From Lentibacter sp. (GTDB taxonomy: Bacteria; Pseudomonadota; Alphaproteobacteria; Rhodobacterales; Rhodobacteraceae): a stretch of DNA of 43,875 nucleotides. Position numbers and translations under genes: made by a program. Positions within the stretch are counted from its first letter, which is position 1, and each line of letters begins with the position of its first letter. Shown here piece by piece: positions 43,366 to 43,875 of the stretch. Under the pieces are notes generated by a model. That model did no database searches. It was not told the origin of the DNA and saw only the letters and a program-made list of their open reading frames with translations. Location of the stretch: positions 15,940 through 59,814 of the forward strand of contig JADGEJ010000023.1 of NCBI GenBank assembly GCA_016744435.1, written 5' to 3'.

Positions 43366-43626
43366 CTACCGCATCGCCGACAAGTTCGCGATCAAGATGT
43401 CGCGCTTCTTGTCCATCTGTTCTTGCAGCTTATGCGCCAGATCGGCCTCGGGGCCGCAGGTGATCACGGCAGTTTCCTTCAGCTCGCGGGTTGTGCGCTT
43501 TGAGGCGTCGAGCATGGCGCGGTGGATGATATCCCAGATTTCCTCGTGCTTTTCTTTCGAGATATCTTCTGTCAACGCGGCCTCTAGCTCTCTCGACACT
43601 CGGTCAGTTAGCTTTTCTAGGTTCAT
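43366..43626 (-). CDS. Small helical protein of unknown function
   Basis: This 86-residue, strongly helical, charged protein begins MNLEKLTDRVSRELEAALTE and continues HEEIWDIIHRAMLDASKRTT and VITCGPEADLAHKLQEQMDK, a likely coiled coil. There is no signal or membrane segment. ATG 43626 has GGAGAG upstream and is preferred over a start six codons earlier. No family is recognised. Confidence 0.55.
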   Translation of the reverse strand: MNLEKLTDRVSRELEAALTEDISKEKHEEIWDIIHRAMLDASKRTTRELKETAVITCGPEADLAHKLQEQMDKKRDILIANLSAMR

Positions 43627-43787
43627 CGGGTCTCTCCACTTCAAGGCTGATCAACACTCCGAGCGCCGGATTGGAGCGGGTGTTGCGGCCGTTATGCCCG
43701 TATTGTCCACTGAGAAGTGAACAGGCCCAAATGATAGCGTAAGCGCAGCAATGCCTTTGTGGCAATGAATAGTTCTCCCGACAGCAA
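43627..43787. other. Intergenic stretch before the right-end hairpins
   Basis: These 161 bases hold no recognisable gene. They presumably carry the promoter of the 86-residue protein gene on the minus strand, but no clear -35/-10 is seen. Confidence 0.3.
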
Positions 43788-43813
43788 AAGGGCCGCCCGT
43801 TTGGGCAGCCCTT
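43788..43813. terminator. Terminator-like hairpin near window end
   Basis: AAGGGC-C-GCCC pairs with GGGC-A-GCCCTT (one mismatch, 4-base loop), with AAAA on the left flank giving TTTT on the minus strand. It probably ends a minus-strand gene lying right of the window. A second small hairpin, TTGCTC/GAGCAA, is at 43841-43856. Confidence 0.55.
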
Positions 43814-43875
43814 CGCTATTTCGGTGCTGGTGGGTTCTCATTGCTCTTACGAGCAATTGCCACCCTGTAACAAAG

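Overview
The window looks like the chromosome of a marine alphaproteobacterium of the Rhodobacteraceae (Roseobacter group). This rests on recognised gene content: a bifunctional sat-cysC, an aapJQMP/bztABCD amino-acid transporter, an ATP12-family F1 assembly chaperone, a DUF1150-Hsp20 pair, and an S10-spc-alpha ribosomal cluster that lacks rpsD and rpmJ. No tRNA, rRNA, CRISPR array or transposase gene was seen.

Layout. 1-2423: terminator-like hairpins, a FAD oxidoreductase, and the decayed remains of a branched-chain amino-acid (liv) transport locus. 2424-5338: sat-cysC, a small acidic membrane-anchored protein and a glycosyltransferase-like protein. 5341-7972: DUF1150-hsp20 (minus strand), a DUF465 protein and purE-purK (plus strand). 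7976-14653: a large DEAD-box RNA helicase and the aapJQMP operon, with an intrinsic terminator between aapJ and aapQ. 14869-20511: atp12, a HAD phosphatase, an rluC-type pseudouridine synthase, crcB, rarA and an HtrA/DegP protease. The first four are joined by 1-4 base overlaps.

20634-42829 is the S10-spc-alpha ribosomal supercluster, read entirely on the minus strand: rpsJ-rplC-rplD-rplW, rplB-rpsS-rplV-rpsC-rplP, rpmC-rpsQ-rplN-rplX-rplE-rpsN-rpsH-rplF-rplR-rpsE-rpmD, rplO-secY-adk, rpsM-rpsK-rpoA-rplQ. It is split into blocks by unrelated genes, most on the opposite strand. The inserts are a DUF4156-like lipoprotein; a small CxxC protein, a 260-bp palindromic MITE-like element, a glycine-zipper lipoprotein and a 2OG-Fe(II) oxygenase; a small membrane protein, an RhlE-type helicase with a structured leader, and a ribbon-helix-helix-like protein with repeat operators; and a double methyltransferase-TPR fusion. 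Intrinsic terminators follow rplW, rplP and rpmD. Sigma70-like promoters with 17-bp spacers lie before rplB, rplO and rpsM, with a weaker candidate before rpmC. The ancestral long operon therefore appears to be several independent transcription units.

42830-43875: the S10 leader, with a terminator-like hairpin that could be an attenuator, a divergent 34-codon glycine-rich peptide gene, a small helical protein and terminators.

The most notable items are the fragmented ribosomal supercluster, the MITE-like element inserted exactly at a stop codon within CTAG, the three-way-junction RNA in the helicase leader, and the methyltransferase-TPR-methyltransferase fusion between adk and rpsM.
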